28,666 bases of DNA from assembly GCA_023396115.1 (NCBI GenBank), contig JAEWXC010000068.1, positions 1 through 28,666 on the forward strand, in the 5' to 3' direction. Origin of the DNA: Actinomycetes bacterium (GTDB lineage Bacteria; Actinomycetota; Actinomycetes; Propionibacteriales; Nocardioidaceae). The notes under the pieces are model-generated. The model was not told the DNA's origin. It made no database searches and worked only from the letters and a program-made list of their open reading frames with translations. Within the stretch, counting starts at the first letter, position 1. Each line of letters starts with the position of its first letter. Positions 20,803-28,666 of the stretch are shown one piece after another. The translations under genes were made by a program, and so were the position numbers.

Positions 20803-23181
20803 ATGGACAAGGAGGTCGTGGGGACCCTGCTCCTGGTGCGGTCCCGGTCGAGCGTGGAGGCACGGCTGCTGCGCGAGCACCCGAGCTGCACCGACACGTC
20901 CACCCCGCTCGAGGTGGTGCAGCTGCCCCGGACCGACGCCGAGGTCGCCGCGTTCGCGTCCCGGCTCCGGGAGAACTGGCAGGTGCAGCCCCTCGGGGTG
21001 CTGTGGCGCCCGGCGGACCGCTCCGGTACCCGGCGTGCCGACTACACCGAGCTGCTGCGCGGGATCAACCCGTACCGGCCCAGTGAGCGGCAGCAGGCCG
21101 GGATCGTGCGACGCCAACCCGACCGGGCCCTGGTGGTCGAGGCGGAACCCGCCACCGTCCGCGACCTGTGGGACGCCTGGGAGGAGGAGGGCAACGAGCC
21201 GCGTCAGCAGGGCGGGTTCGCGTTCGCCGCGCACGTGGCCCGCCGGGCCCGGCTCTCCCTCGAACGCGCCGAGCGCCGCCAGCTCGGCCCGGTGTACAAG
21301 TCGCCGCGGCTGGTCAAGGAGGAGATCCTCGCCTCCCGCCGCTTCCACGACTCCCTGGAGCACCTGGCCGGGGAGATCGGCGCCGACAAGGTGTCGGTGG
21401 AGCGGGCCGCGGAGTTCCTCACCGAGCTGTCCACGGGGTGGAGCCGGCTCGCGGCCGACCTGATCCCCGCGATCAGCCGGCGCACCTTCGAGAAGGGCTT
21501 CGACCCGACGATCGAGATGGACCCCGGAGAGGTCGACCGGCTGCGCACCACCCTGGAGGAGCAGGCCACGATCTTCCTGTGGTCGCACCGCTCGAACATG
21601 GACAACCCGGTCCTCACCCTGGCCCTGCACGACCAGGGGCTGCCGCTGCCGCACACGTTCGCCGGCATCAACATGGCGTTCGGGCCGATCGGTCCGCTGT
21701 ACCGGCGCGCCGGCACCATCTTCATCCGCCGCAACATCGGTGACGACCCGCTGTACAAGCACGTGCTGCAGGAGGTCGTCGGTTACCTGGTGGAGCGTCG
21801 TTTCGACCTGTCCTGGTCGATCGAGGGCACCCGGTCGCGCACCGGCAAGATGCTGCCGCCGAAGCTGGGGCTGCTCAGCTACGCCGCCAAGGCCTACCTC
21901 GACGGCCGCATCGACGACATCGCGCTGCAGCCCGTCTCGATCGCCTTCGACCAGCTCGACGAGATCGAGGAGTACGCCTCCTACGCCCGCGGCGCCGGCA
22001 AGCAGGCCGAGGGGATGGGGTGGCTGCTCGGCTACCTCCGCAAGCAGCAGAAGCGGCACTACGGCAAGGCGTACGTGCGGTACCCGGAGCCGGTGTCGAT
22101 GCGGGAGTTCCTCGGCGACCCCGGTGGGGAGATCGCCCAGGACCCGGCCAAGCGTCGCCTGGCACTGCAGAAGATGGCCTTCGAGGTGGCGTGGCGGGTC
22201 AACCAGGCCACCACCGTCACCCCGACCGCGCTGATCACCTCGGTCCTGCTGGGCAGCCGCGGCCTGGGGCTCACCGCCCGGCAGGTGCACGGGGCGCTGC
22301 AACCCACGCTGGACCACCTCGACCGGGTCGGTCTGCCGGTGGCCAGCGGGGTGGCCCTGCTGCGTGAGCGGGACGGCGTCGAGGTGGCGCTGGACGCGCT
22401 CGCCGCGGGCGGCCCGGTCACGGCGGTACGCCGGGGCCACGACACGGTCTGGCTGATCTCCCCGGCCGACCAGCTGGCGGCGACGTTCTACCGCAACTCG
22501 GTCATCCACGTGTTCCTGAACGCGGCGATCGCCGAGGTGGCCGCGATGGCGGCCGGCGTGGCCGCCGCCGCCGGCCACGACCCCGAACCCGAGTTGTGGC
22601 GCGTCGCCTACCGGCTGCGCGACCTGTTGAAGTTCGAGTTCTACTTCAACGACAAGGAGCGGCAGCACCACGACCTCCAGCGGGAGATGGAACGTTTCGA
22701 CGCCGACTGGCGCGAGGTGCTCCGCGGGGGGACGGGGCCGGTGGGGGAGATGCTCACCGCACGTCTGCCGCTCACCGCGGCGTTCACGATCCGGCCGTTC
22801 CTGGAGTCGTACGCGATCGTCGCGGACACCCTGACCGGGTACGACCAGCTGCCGGAGCGCAAGCAGATCGTCAAGGACGCCCTGGGGCTGGGCGAGCAGT
22901 ACGTGGCCCAGCGCCGGGTCTCCTCCTCCGAGCCGGTCTCGGCGCTGCTGTTCGACACCGGCCTGCAGCTGTTCGCCGCCCAGGGGCTGCTCGAGGACGC
23001 CGAGGACCGGGTCGAACGCACCCGCGCGATCCGCACCGAGCTGCGCGGCATCCTGGGGCTGATCGTGCGGGTGGAGCGCAGGGCCGAGGAGGCGTTCATC
23101 AACCACCACGCCCCGCTGCCCGGGGTGCGACCCTCGCTGCGGGTGGTGCGCGAGCAGCCCGAGGAGCCGGAGGAGGGCTGA
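20803..23181 (+). CDS. plsB: glycerol-3-phosphate 1-O-acyltransferase (PlsB2-like)
   Basis: A 792-residue membrane-associated enzyme that acylates the sn-1 position of glycerol-3-phosphate, the first committed step of glycerolipid synthesis. Acyltransferase blocks: I HRSNMD (H262, D267), II GTIFIRRNIGDDPLYK, III SIEGTRSRTGK (E341-T343) and IV LQPVSIAFD. Length and long C-terminal domain match PlsB-type enzymes, as in mycobacterial PlsB2, rather than PlsY. The start ATG follows the HAD-PlsC stop by 10 nt, with GAGGGGG upstream. It is the last gene of the WS/DGAT operon. The gene ends in the first unit of a 10-bp tandem repeat. Confidence 0.95.
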   Translation: MDKEVVGTLLLVRSRSSVEARLLREHPSCTDTSTPLEVVQLPRTDAEVAAFASRLRENWQVQPLGVLWRPADRSGTRRADYTELLRGINPYRPSERQQAGIVRRQPDRALVVEAEPATVRDLWDAWEEEGNEPRQQGGFAFAAHVARRARLSLERAERRQLGPVYKSPRLVKEEILASRRFHDSLEHLAGEIGADKVSVERAAEFLTELSTGWSRLAADLIPAISRRTFEKGFDPTIEMDPGEVDRLRTTLEEQATIFLWSHRSNMDNPVLTLALHDQGLPLPHTFAGINMAFGPIGPLYRRAGTIFIRRNIGDDPLYKHVLQEVVGYLVERRFDLSWSIEGTRSRTGKMLPPKLGLLSYAAKAYLDGRIDDIALQPVSIAFDQLDEIEEYASYARGAGKQAEGMGWLLGYLRKQQKRHYGKAYVRYPEPVSMREFLGDPGGEIAQDPAKRRLALQKMAFEVAWRVNQATTVTPTALITSVLLGSRGLGLTARQVHGALQPTLDHLDRVGLPVASGVALLRERDGVEVALDALAAGGPVTAVRRGHDTVWLISPADQLAATFYRNSVIHVFLNAAIAEVAAMAAGVAAAAGHDPEPELWRVAYRLRDLLKFEFYFNDKERQHHDLQREMERFDADWREVLRGGTGPVGEMLTARLPLTAAFTIRPFLESYAIVADTLTGYDQLPERKQIVKDALGLGEQYVAQRRVSSSEPVSALLFDTGLQLFAAQGLLEDAEDRVERTRAIRTELRGILGLIVRVERRAEEAFINHHAPLPGVRPSLRVVREQPEEPEEG

Positions 23182-23250
23182 GCCGGGCCCGGTCGGGCCC
23201 AGCCGAGTTCAGCCGGGCCCAGTCAGGCCGCGTCGAGCTCAGTCGGGCGG
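23181..23250. repeat. seven-copy imperfect 10-bp tandem repeat at the plsB/hydrolase convergence
   Basis: Consecutive decamers AGCCGGGCCC, GGTCGGGCCC, AGCCGAGTTC, AGCCGGGCCC, AGTCAGGCCG, CGTCGAGCTC and AGTCGGGCGG share the pattern aGYCgGgcYc. The array starts at the last base of the plsB stop and runs 12 bp into the 3' end of the hydrolase gene on the other strand. GGGCCC palindromes in copies 1, 2 and 4 can pair, so it may also act as a bidirectional terminator. Confidence 0.7.
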
Positions 23251-24387
23251 TAGCACCCCGCTGCTGCGCAGCGCGTCGCGCACGAAGCGGGGCACCGCCC
23301 GGCTCAGGCCCACGCCCACGTGCCCGCCGTCGAAGACGAGCACCTCGGGGTAGTCCCAGTGCGCCACCAGTGGGGCCACGTGGTCGGCGTAGTCGACCAG
23401 CTGGTCCACCACCCCGGCGTAGATGAACCGGCGCTCGTGGGGGATCGCCGGCTTCAGCTTCAGCGGCGTGAGCATGTGCGAGAGCCGTGCCCCCACCTCG
23501 AAGTTCTGCTCACGCATGTCGTTGTCCTGGCCCCGGCCGTGGTGGGCCTGCAGCAGCAGGACCAGGTCCACCGGGGGGACCCCGAGGATCGCGCAGGCCA
23601 GGTCCGGCTCGAGGCTGGCCACCAGCCCGGTGGTGAAGCCGCCCAGGGAGATCCCGTGCACCCCGATCGGCTGACCCGGCTGGGTCTGGCGGATCCAGGC
23701 CAGCACCCGACGCACGTCCGAGGTGCCCTGGAGAGCACCGTGCACGTTGTGCATCAGCGACTCCGAGGGGTAGTGCGCCCGTTCGCTCGAGCGGCGCGGG
23801 CCGTGCAGCGGCAGCACCGGGTGGATCACGTTCACGCCCTGCTCGAAGAGCTGGCGCGACCGGAACGCCAGCAGGTCGGCGCTCACGTTGCCCATCCCGG
23901 CGCCGTGCACGTTGACCACCCAGGGGCGCGGCTCCGGGTGGCGCAGCATGAAGGCGTGCACGGTCCGGTTCTCGCGCAGCGACTGCCACCGTGCCCCCGA
24001 GGGGTCCTCGGGGTGCGGCGTGTAGGCGCTGGCGAAGGAGAGCTGCTCGTACCCCCCGGCCCGATCGACCTCCACGATCTCCACGGTCTCCGGCGGACCC
24101 GGGTCCGTGTGCGCCAGCGAGGCGTCCTCGAGCCACCCGAGCCGCTCGTACAGCTCGATCCCGGCGAGCACGTCGCTGTGGATGTTGCGCAGGTAGTCGT
24201 CAGAACGCCGGGTGCGCTGCAGCGCGAAGAACGCGCCGACCCCGTGGTCGAGCAGCGTGTGGGCACCCTGGGCGGTGGCCCGCACCAGCGAGGTCGGCGT
24301 CCAGTTGCCGGGGTTCGCGAAGTGCCACACCGACAGGGGGCGCGGTCGCGGGGCGATGAGGGGCCGCGGGCGCGGCGAGGTGATCAC
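23239..24387 (-). CDS. alpha/beta hydrolase (esterase/lipase-like)
   Basis: A 382-residue serine hydrolase. The oxyanion-type motif VVNVHGAGMG (about residues 157-166) and the nucleophile elbow GISLGG are clear, and an aspartate and the HVGVG histidine (FDGGHVG) near the C terminus complete a plausible triad. No signal peptide or membrane helix is seen. The N terminus holds a short PRPRPL repeat before SVWHFANPGNW. The fold resembles bacterial ABHD18-like hydrolases, but I am not sure of that. GTG 24387 has no Shine-Dalgarno yet sits 6 nt behind TAACGT, so a leaderless mRNA supports this start. It converges on plsB. A lipase-type gene (lipQ) also neighbours the mycobacterial cluster, so acyl ester hydrolysis is a reasonable guess. 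Confidence 0.8.
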   Translation of the reverse strand: MITSPRPRPLIAPRPRPLSVWHFANPGNWTPTSLVRATAQGAHTLLDHGVGAFFALQRTRRSDDYLRNIHSDVLAGIELYERLGWLEDASLAHTDPGPPETVEIVEVDRAGGYEQLSFASAYTPHPEDPSGARWQSLRENRTVHAFMLRHPEPRPWVVNVHGAGMGNVSADLLAFRSRQLFEQGVNVIHPVLPLHGPRRSSERAHYPSESLMHNVHGALQGTSDVRRVLAWIRQTQPGQPIGVHGISLGGFTTGLVASLEPDLACAILGVPPVDLVLLLQAHHGRGQDNDMREQNFEVGARLSHMLTPLKLKPAIPHERRFIYAGVVDQLVDYADHVAPLVAHWDYPEVLVFDGGHVGVGLSRAVPRFVRDALRSSGVLPPD

Positions 24388-24393
24388 CCGACC

Positions 24394-24399
24394 ACGTTA
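24394..24399 (-). promoter_or_regulatory. leaderless-type -10 box of the alpha/beta hydrolase
   Basis: Read on the minus strand, TAACGT is followed by exactly 6 nt and then GTG 24387. This is the spacing expected when transcription starts at the start codon itself. No clear -35 is seen. Confidence 0.45.
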
Positions 24400-24475
24400 C
24401 GGGGGCACCGGGGGACTCGCCCGACTTTTCCCGGGAACGGAACCGTGTCGCTCACGACAGCCGGTCCGGCCCCGT

Positions 24476-24504
24476 TTGACCCGGCCGGGCAGCGGTGGGA
24501 CTCT
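24476..24504 (+). promoter_or_regulatory. candidate promoter for the small zipper protein and MFS gene
   Basis: TTGACC (24476-24481), a 17-nt spacer and GACTCT (24499-24504). The -35 is good; the -10 keeps only the conserved second A and last T. The leader would be about 70 nt. Confidence 0.33.
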
Positions 24505-24579
24505 GGACGATGGCCGCCGTGCCGGTGGCCACCCGCTCCGCCGTCGACGTGCACCACCAGCAGAACAGGACCCATCCCC

Positions 24580-24783
24580 ATGGCCAAGGCACTCCTCGGA
24601 CACCTGACGATCCCTGCCGACGGGTCCGCGCTGGCCGGCGAGAACGCCAGACTCCGCCGCCGGGTCGCGGACCTCACCGCCCTGGTGGAGCACCTGCAGG
24701 AGGAGAACGACCGCCTCACCGCGCTGCACTCCGCCGACCTCGACGCCGAGCTCGCCTCCGAGCTCGCCGCGCGCACCCGGTGA
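24580..24783 (+). CDS. 67-residue small protein with a leucine-zipper-like coiled coil
   Basis: The protein begins MAKALLGHLT, then a flexible PADGSALAG, then a strongly helical segment from residue 21 to about 50. Leucines 25, 32, 39 and 46 are spaced by exactly seven (d positions), with N22, V29, V36 and N43 at a positions, a pattern very like the GCN4 dimeric zipper including its polar Asn. RLRRR at 24-28 is basic. The end is acidic (DLDAELASELAARTR). AGGA lies 10 nt before the ATG. No cysteine or membrane segment is present. I recall similar short proteins in actinobacteria but no named function. MFS follows 37 nt later. Homodimerisation is the likely property. Confidence 0.75.
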   Translation: MAKALLGHLTIPADGSALAGENARLRRRVADLTALVEHLQEENDRLTALHSADLDAELASELAARTR

Positions 24784-24820
24784 CCACCGGACCCACCCCC
24801 GCCGTCCGACGCGGCCCCCG

Positions 24821-26200
24821 GTGACCCGCCGGACCCGACGCGATCCGCAGCAACCTGCCGGCACCGGGGCACCGCGACCCACCGGGCCCCGACGGGCGCT
24901 CGACGTGCTGCTGCCCGCCCGGCTGGGTCCGGGCTTCCGCCGCCTCGTCGGCGCAGCCTGGATCACCAACCTGGGCGACGGCATGTCGCTGGCGGCCGGC
25001 CCGCTGCTGGTCGCCTCGCAGACCCACGACCCGTTGCTGGTGGCGATGGCACCGCTGCTCCAGCAGCTCCCGTGGCTGCTGCTGGGCCTGCCGGCCGGTG
25101 CGTGGGCCGACCGGCTCGACCGCCGGTTGCTGGTGATCGGCGCCAACCTCGCCCGCTGCGGGCTGCTGGCCGTCCTGGTCGTGTTCCTGGCCACCGGGCA
25201 CGTCTCCATCGCCGTCGTGCTGGCCGCGGTCTTCGCGTTCGGTGTGGCGGAGGTCGTCGCGGACACCACCAGCTCCACCCTGCTGCCGATGCTGGTCGAG
25301 AAACGTGACCTGGGCGTCGCGAACTCGCGGCTGATGGCCGCGCTGCTGAGTGTCAACCAGCTCGCCGGTCCGCCGTTGGGGGCCGCCCTGTTCGCCGTCG
25401 GGATGGTGTGGCCGTTCGCGCTGCAGCTGGTCCTGGTGCTGCTCGGCACCCGGATCCTGGCCGGGCTGCGGCTGCCTCCGGCGCCGGCGCCGCGCGGCAC
25501 CCGGGTCCGCCACGACGTCGCCGAGGGGTTGCGCTGGCTCTGGTCGCACGCCCCGGTGCGCACGCTGACGCTGGTGATCGTGCTGTTCAACCTCACCTGG
25601 GGTGCGGCCTGGTCGGTCCTGGTCCTCTACTCCACCGTCCACCTCGACATGGGCGAGATCGGGTTCGGGCTGCTCACCACCGTCGGCGCGGTCGGGGGAG
25701 TGCTCGGCACGTTCGCCTACCGCCGGCTGGAGGAGTCGCTGCCGCTCGGGGCCCTGATGAAGGGCTGCCTGCTGCTGGAGGTCGGGGTGCACCTGGCGCT
25801 CGCGGTGAACCCGTGGCCGTGGCTGGCTCTGGTGATCATGTTCGTCTTCGGGGCCTACGCCTCGGTCTGGGGTGCGCTCTCCGCCGCGGTGCGGCAGCGC
25901 GCGGTGCCCAGCGAGTTCCAGGGCCGGGTCGCCTCGGTGTACCTGGTCGGGGTGTTCGGCGGGATCGTCGTGGGCTCCCCCCAGGGTGGTGTCGTGGCCC
26001 GGCAGTGGGGCGTGGTCGGGCCGTTCTGGTTCGCGTTCGTCGGCTCGGCGCTGACCCTGGCGGTGATGTGGCGCTCGCTGGACCAGATCGCGCACGCTGA
26101 CGCCGAGAACAACACCGAGCACGCCACCGAGCACGACACCGGGCCCGGCGACGCTCCCGCCCCGGCCGGACCGGCCTCCGCCGAGGCTCCCGACCAGTAG
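24821..26200 (+). CDS. MFS-family transporter
   Basis: A 459-residue membrane protein with about 12 hydrophobic helices and the MFS signature after helix 2 (GLPAGAWADRLDRRLLVIGANLAR). The halves are joined by a charged loop near APAPRGTRVRHDVAEGLRWLW. The overall layout fits the MFS_3 drug/siderophore exporter group (EntS-like), whose substrate cannot be read. An unusual His/Asp/Glu/Thr-rich tail (ENNTEHATEHDTGPGD) closes the protein. Start GTG 24821 has no strong ribosome site and lies 37 nt after the zipper gene, suggesting one transcript. The smc gene starts 34 nt after it. Confidence 0.88.
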   Translation: MTRRTRRDPQQPAGTGAPRPTGPRRALDVLLPARLGPGFRRLVGAAWITNLGDGMSLAAGPLLVASQTHDPLLVAMAPLLQQLPWLLLGLPAGAWADRLDRRLLVIGANLARCGLLAVLVVFLATGHVSIAVVLAAVFAFGVAEVVADTTSSTLLPMLVEKRDLGVANSRLMAALLSVNQLAGPPLGAALFAVGMVWPFALQLVLVLLGTRILAGLRLPPAPAPRGTRVRHDVAEGLRWLWSHAPVRTLTLVIVLFNLTWGAAWSVLVLYSTVHLDMGEIGFGLLTTVGAVGGVLGTFAYRRLEESLPLGALMKGCLLLEVGVHLALAVNPWPWLALVIMFVFGAYASVWGALSAAVRQRAVPSEFQGRVASVYLVGVFGGIVVGSPQGGVVARQWGVVGPFWFAFVGSALTLAVMWRSLDQIAHADAENNTEHATEHDTGPGDAPAPAGPASAEAPDQ

Positions 26201-26203
26201 GGT
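26198..26203 (+). promoter_or_regulatory. possible -10 box for smc overlapping the MFS stop
   Basis: TAGGGT begins with the MFS stop codon TAG and lies 31 nt before the smc GTG. The same hexamer precedes ddl and the DAK2 gene. No -35 is evident, so smc could also be read through from the MFS gene. Confidence 0.25.
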
Positions 26204-26234
26204 GTGACGCGCGGCTGGTCGAGGAGGAGTGCCG

Positions 26235-28666
26235 GTGTACCTGAAGAGCCTCACCCTCAAGGGGTTCAAGTCCTTCGCGTCCGCCACGACCCTGCTGCTC
26301 GAGCCCGGCATCACCTGCATCGTGGGCCCCAACGGGTCGGGCAAGTCCAACGTCGTCGACGCCCTGGCCTGGGTGATGGGTGAGCAGGGCGCCAAGAGCC
26401 TGCGCGGCGGCAAGATGGAGGACGTCATCTTCGCCGGCACCTCCGGCCGCCCCCCGCTGGGCCGGGCCGAGGTGCAGCTGACCATCGACAACACCGACGG
26501 CGCACTCCCGATCGAGTTCGCCGAGGTCACGATCTCGCGTACGATGTTCCGCAACGGCGGCTCGGAGTACGCGATCAACGGACAGACCTGCCGGCTGCTG
26601 GACGTCCAGGAGTTGCTGAGCGACTCCGGCATCGGCCGGGAGATGCACGTCATCGTCGGGCAGGGACAGCTGGACCAGATCCTGCACGCCACCCCCGAGG
26701 ACCGGCGCGGCTTCGTGGAGGAGGCCGCCGGGGTGCTCAAGCACCGCAAGCGCAAGGAGAAGGCGCTGCGGAAGCTGGACGCGACCCGCGGCAACCTGGA
26801 CCGTCTCCAAGACCTGCTCACCGAGATCCGCCGCCAGCTCAAGCCGCTGGGCCGGCAGGCCGAGGTGGCCCGCCGGGCGGCGACCGTCCAGGCCGAGGTG
26901 CGCGACGCCCGGGCCCGGCTGCTCGCCGACGACCTGCACACCGCCCGGACCTCCCTGGAGCAGGACCTGGCCGACGAGTCGGTGCTGCTGGAGCGGCGCA
27001 CCGAGGTCGAGGCGGCGCTGGCCGCGGCCCGTGAGCAGGAGGCCGCGGTGGAGGCGGCGCTGCGGGAGGACCTGCCGGCGCTGGCCGCCGCCCAGGAGAC
27101 CTGGTTCGCGCTCTCCGGACTGGCCGAGCGGATCCGGGGCACCCGGTCGCTGGCCGCGGAGCGGGTGCGCAACGCCGCCGGCCAGTCCGACCCGCTGCCC
27201 GACGGGGGACGCGACCCCGAGGCGCTCGAGGCCGAGGCCGCCCGTGCCCGCGAGGCCGAGGAGGCCGTCGCCGCCGAGCTGACCGCCCAGCGTGAGGCAC
27301 TCGACGCCGCGGTCGCCGACCGTCGTGCCCACGAGGCCGCCGCCGCCGCGGAGGAGAAGCGGGTGGCCGGCCTGGAACGCGCCGCCGCCGACCGGCGCGA
27401 GGGGCTGGCCCGGTTGACCGGGCAGGTCAACGCGCTGCGCTCACGGGCCCGGGCGGCCGAGGACGAGATCGGCCGACTGACCCAGGCCCGGGCCGAGGCC
27501 GAAGCACGGGCCGAACGCGCCAACCGGGACTTCACCGCCCTGGAGACCCGGGTAGCCGGCCTCGACGCCGGTGAGGAGGGCCTCGACGCCGAGCACGAGG
27601 AGGCCAGCAACGCCCTGGCCGAGGTCACCGAACAGCTCGCCGAGGCCCGTGAGCAGGCCCAGGCTGCCGACCGCGACCGGGCCGGTCTGGTCGCCCGCCG
27701 CGACGCCCTGGAACTGGGCCTGGACCGGCGCGACGGCGCCGGCGCCCTGCTCGGCACCGACGGAGCCACCCGCGCCGAGGCCGTGGTGGGCACGGTGGCC
27801 GCGCTGCTCGAGGTCGAGCACGGGTACGAGGCCGCGGTCGCTGCCGCCCTGGGCCGTGCCGCTGACGCGCTGGTCGTCACCGACCTGGCCGCCGCCGCCG
27901 AACTCGTCGCCCGGCTGCGCACCGAGGGACTGGGGCGGGCCGCCCTGCTGCCCGGCGGGGCGCCCGCGCCCGCCGACCCGGCACCGGAACCCCCGGCAGG
28001 GGCGGTCCGGGCCAGCGACGTGGTCAGCACCGCAGCGCCCTACCGGGGCGCCGTGGATCGGCTGCTGCACCGCGTGGTCGTGGTCGACGACGCCGCCGCC
28101 GGTGCCGCGGCGGTCGCCGCGCACCCGGGTCTGGTGGCCGTCACCCGCGACGGCGACCTGATCAGCGCCCACCTGGCCGAGGGTGGTGCCGGCGGGCAGC
28201 AGAGCCAGCTGGAGATCCAGGCGGCCGTCGACGAGGCCACCGCCGCGTTGGCCGAGGCCACCGCCGAGATCGAACGCCTGACCTTCGCCACCTCCCGGCT
28301 CGAGGCGCAACGGCACGAGGCCGCGACCCGCGTCGACGTGGCCCTGGCCCAGCTGCACGAGTCCGACGCCACCCTCGCGGCCGTGGCCGAGGAGCTCGGA
28401 CAGCACGGCTCGGCCGCCCGCTCCGCCCGTGGTGAGGCGGAACGACTGGTGCGGGCCATCGAGGCGGCCCAGCAGGCCCGGGACGCCGACCTGAGCGGGC
28501 TGGCCGAGGCCGAGGAACGGCTCGCGGCGGCCGAGGTCGCCCCCGACGAGGCGCCCGAGGTGGACCGGCGTGAGGAGCTCGCGGCCGCCGCCCGGGAGGG
28601 TCGGTCCGCGGAGATGGACGCCCGGCTCGCGCTGCGCACCACCGAGGAACGGGCCCGGGCCCGGGC
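26235..28666 (+). CDS. smc: chromosome segregation protein SMC, 3' end cut by window
   Basis: The first 810 residues of the condensin ATPase (full length is about 1150-1200). It forms dimers through its hinge and, with ScpA and ScpB, loads on and compacts the chromosome. Start: GTG with MYLKSLTLKGFKSF, Walker A GPNGSGKS (31-38), Q-loop region VGQGQLDQILHATPEDRRGFVEEAAGV, then a first long coiled coil rich in Ala, Arg and Glu (about 170-500). The hinge (about 504-654) contains AEAVVGTVAALLEV and HRVVVVDDAAAG. The second coiled-coil arm runs to the window end. GAGGAGGAG lies 5 nt before the GTG. The C-terminal ABC signature and Walker B lie outside the window. Confidence 0.97.
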   Translation, partial: MYLKSLTLKGFKSFASATTLLLEPGITCIVGPNGSGKSNVVDALAWVMGEQGAKSLRGGKMEDVIFAGTSGRPPLGRAEVQLTIDNTDGALPIEFAEVTISRTMFRNGGSEYAINGQTCRLLDVQELLSDSGIGREMHVIVGQGQLDQILHATPEDRRGFVEEAAGVLKHRKRKEKALRKLDATRGNLDRLQDLLTEIRRQLKPLGRQAEVARRAATVQAEVRDARARLLADDLHTARTSLEQDLADESVLLERRTEVEAALAAAREQEAAVEAALREDLPALAAAQETWFALSGLAERIRGTRSLAAERVRNAAGQSDPLPDGGRDPEALEAEAARAREAEEAVAAELTAQREALDAAVADRRAHEAAAAAEEKRVAGLERAAADRREGLARLTGQVNALRSRARAAEDEIGRLTQARAEAEARAERANRDFTALETRVAGLDAGEEGLDAEHEEASNALAEVTEQLAEAREQAQAADRDRAGLVARRDALELGLDRRDGAGALLGTDGATRAEAVVGTVAALLEVEHGYEAAVAAALGRAADALVVTDLAAAAELVARLRTEGLGRAALLPGGAPAPADPAPEPPAGAVRASDVVSTAAPYRGAVDRLLHRVVVVDDAAAGAAAVAAHPGLVAVTRDGDLISAHLAEGGAGGQQSQLEIQAAVDEATAALAEATAEIERLTFATSRLEAQRHEAATRVDVALAQLHESDATLAAVAEELGQHGSAARSARGEAERLVRAIEAAQQARDADLSGLAEAEERLAAAEVAPDEAPEVDRREELAAAAREGRSAEMDARLALRTTEERARAR

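Noticed and set aside
16060..26200. Lipid gene block considered as a horizontally acquired island
   Set aside because: Codon usage and GC look like the flanks, and no integrase, transposase, tRNA or flanking repeat is seen. It is more likely a lineage-specific arrangement.
24716..28030. Antisense open frame of over 1000 codons opposite the MFS and smc genes
   Set aside because: Its protein is a low-complexity Ser/Ala/Arg string, the usual mirror of GC-rich coding. The plus strand has clear SMC and MFS motifs.

Overview
The window is very GC-rich, densely coded and biased to G/C in third codon positions, as in a high-GC actinobacterium. Three things support this: the gene order cofC/fbiD-gpsA-ddl-DUF3515-thiL-rpmB-DAK2-recG-rsmD-coaD-DUF177-rpmF-rnc-mutM...smc, which resembles the Mycobacterium/Streptomyces core arrangement; the zinc-type four-Cys L28; and the mycobacterial-type PlsB2/HAD-PlsC gene pair. 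The L28 and L32 sequences feel closest to Nocardioides-like Propionibacteriales, but that is an impression from memory, not a search.

Region 1 (1-8000): a coenzyme F420 guanylyltransferase (minus strand, cut by the left edge) faces away from a plsC-gpsA pair joined by an ATGA overlap. A trans-sulfuration PLP enzyme (minus) and D-Ala-D-Ala ligase (plus) diverge from a 47-bp gap. An unknown polytopic membrane protein, a DUF3515 lipoprotein and a stand-alone Lrp/AsnC ligand-binding domain follow, then thiL. Region 2 (8000-16060): rpmB diverges from a DAK2/FakA-like kinase, recG, rsmD and coaD. A clear intrinsic terminator and a sigma70-like promoter separate this from the DUF177-rpmF-rnc-mutM operon.

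Region 3 (16060-26200) lies between mutM and smc and holds lipid and membrane genes. These are a DUF2254 membrane protein; a tight operon of WS/DGAT acyltransferase, HAD-acyltransferase fusion and PlsB-type glycerol-3-phosphate acyltransferase; a convergent alpha/beta hydrolase; a 67-residue leucine-zipper-like protein; and an MFS transporter. With gpsA and the first plsC, the window encodes nearly every step from DHAP to triacylglycerol. Region 4 (26235-end) is the N-terminal two thirds of smc, cut by the right edge.

No tRNA, rRNA, transposase, integrase, phage gene or CRISPR array was seen, and no gene-free stretch exceeds 300 bases. The most interesting points are: the histone-H1-like Lys/Ala repeat tail on the HAD-acyltransferase; the tiny protein with a GCN4-like zipper pattern; a seven-copy 10-bp tandem repeat at the plsB/hydrolase convergence; an rnc gene without a normal start codon; several leaderless-type promoters; and an operator-like promoter before the WS/DGAT gene. 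I did not find a plainly new defence or mobile system.
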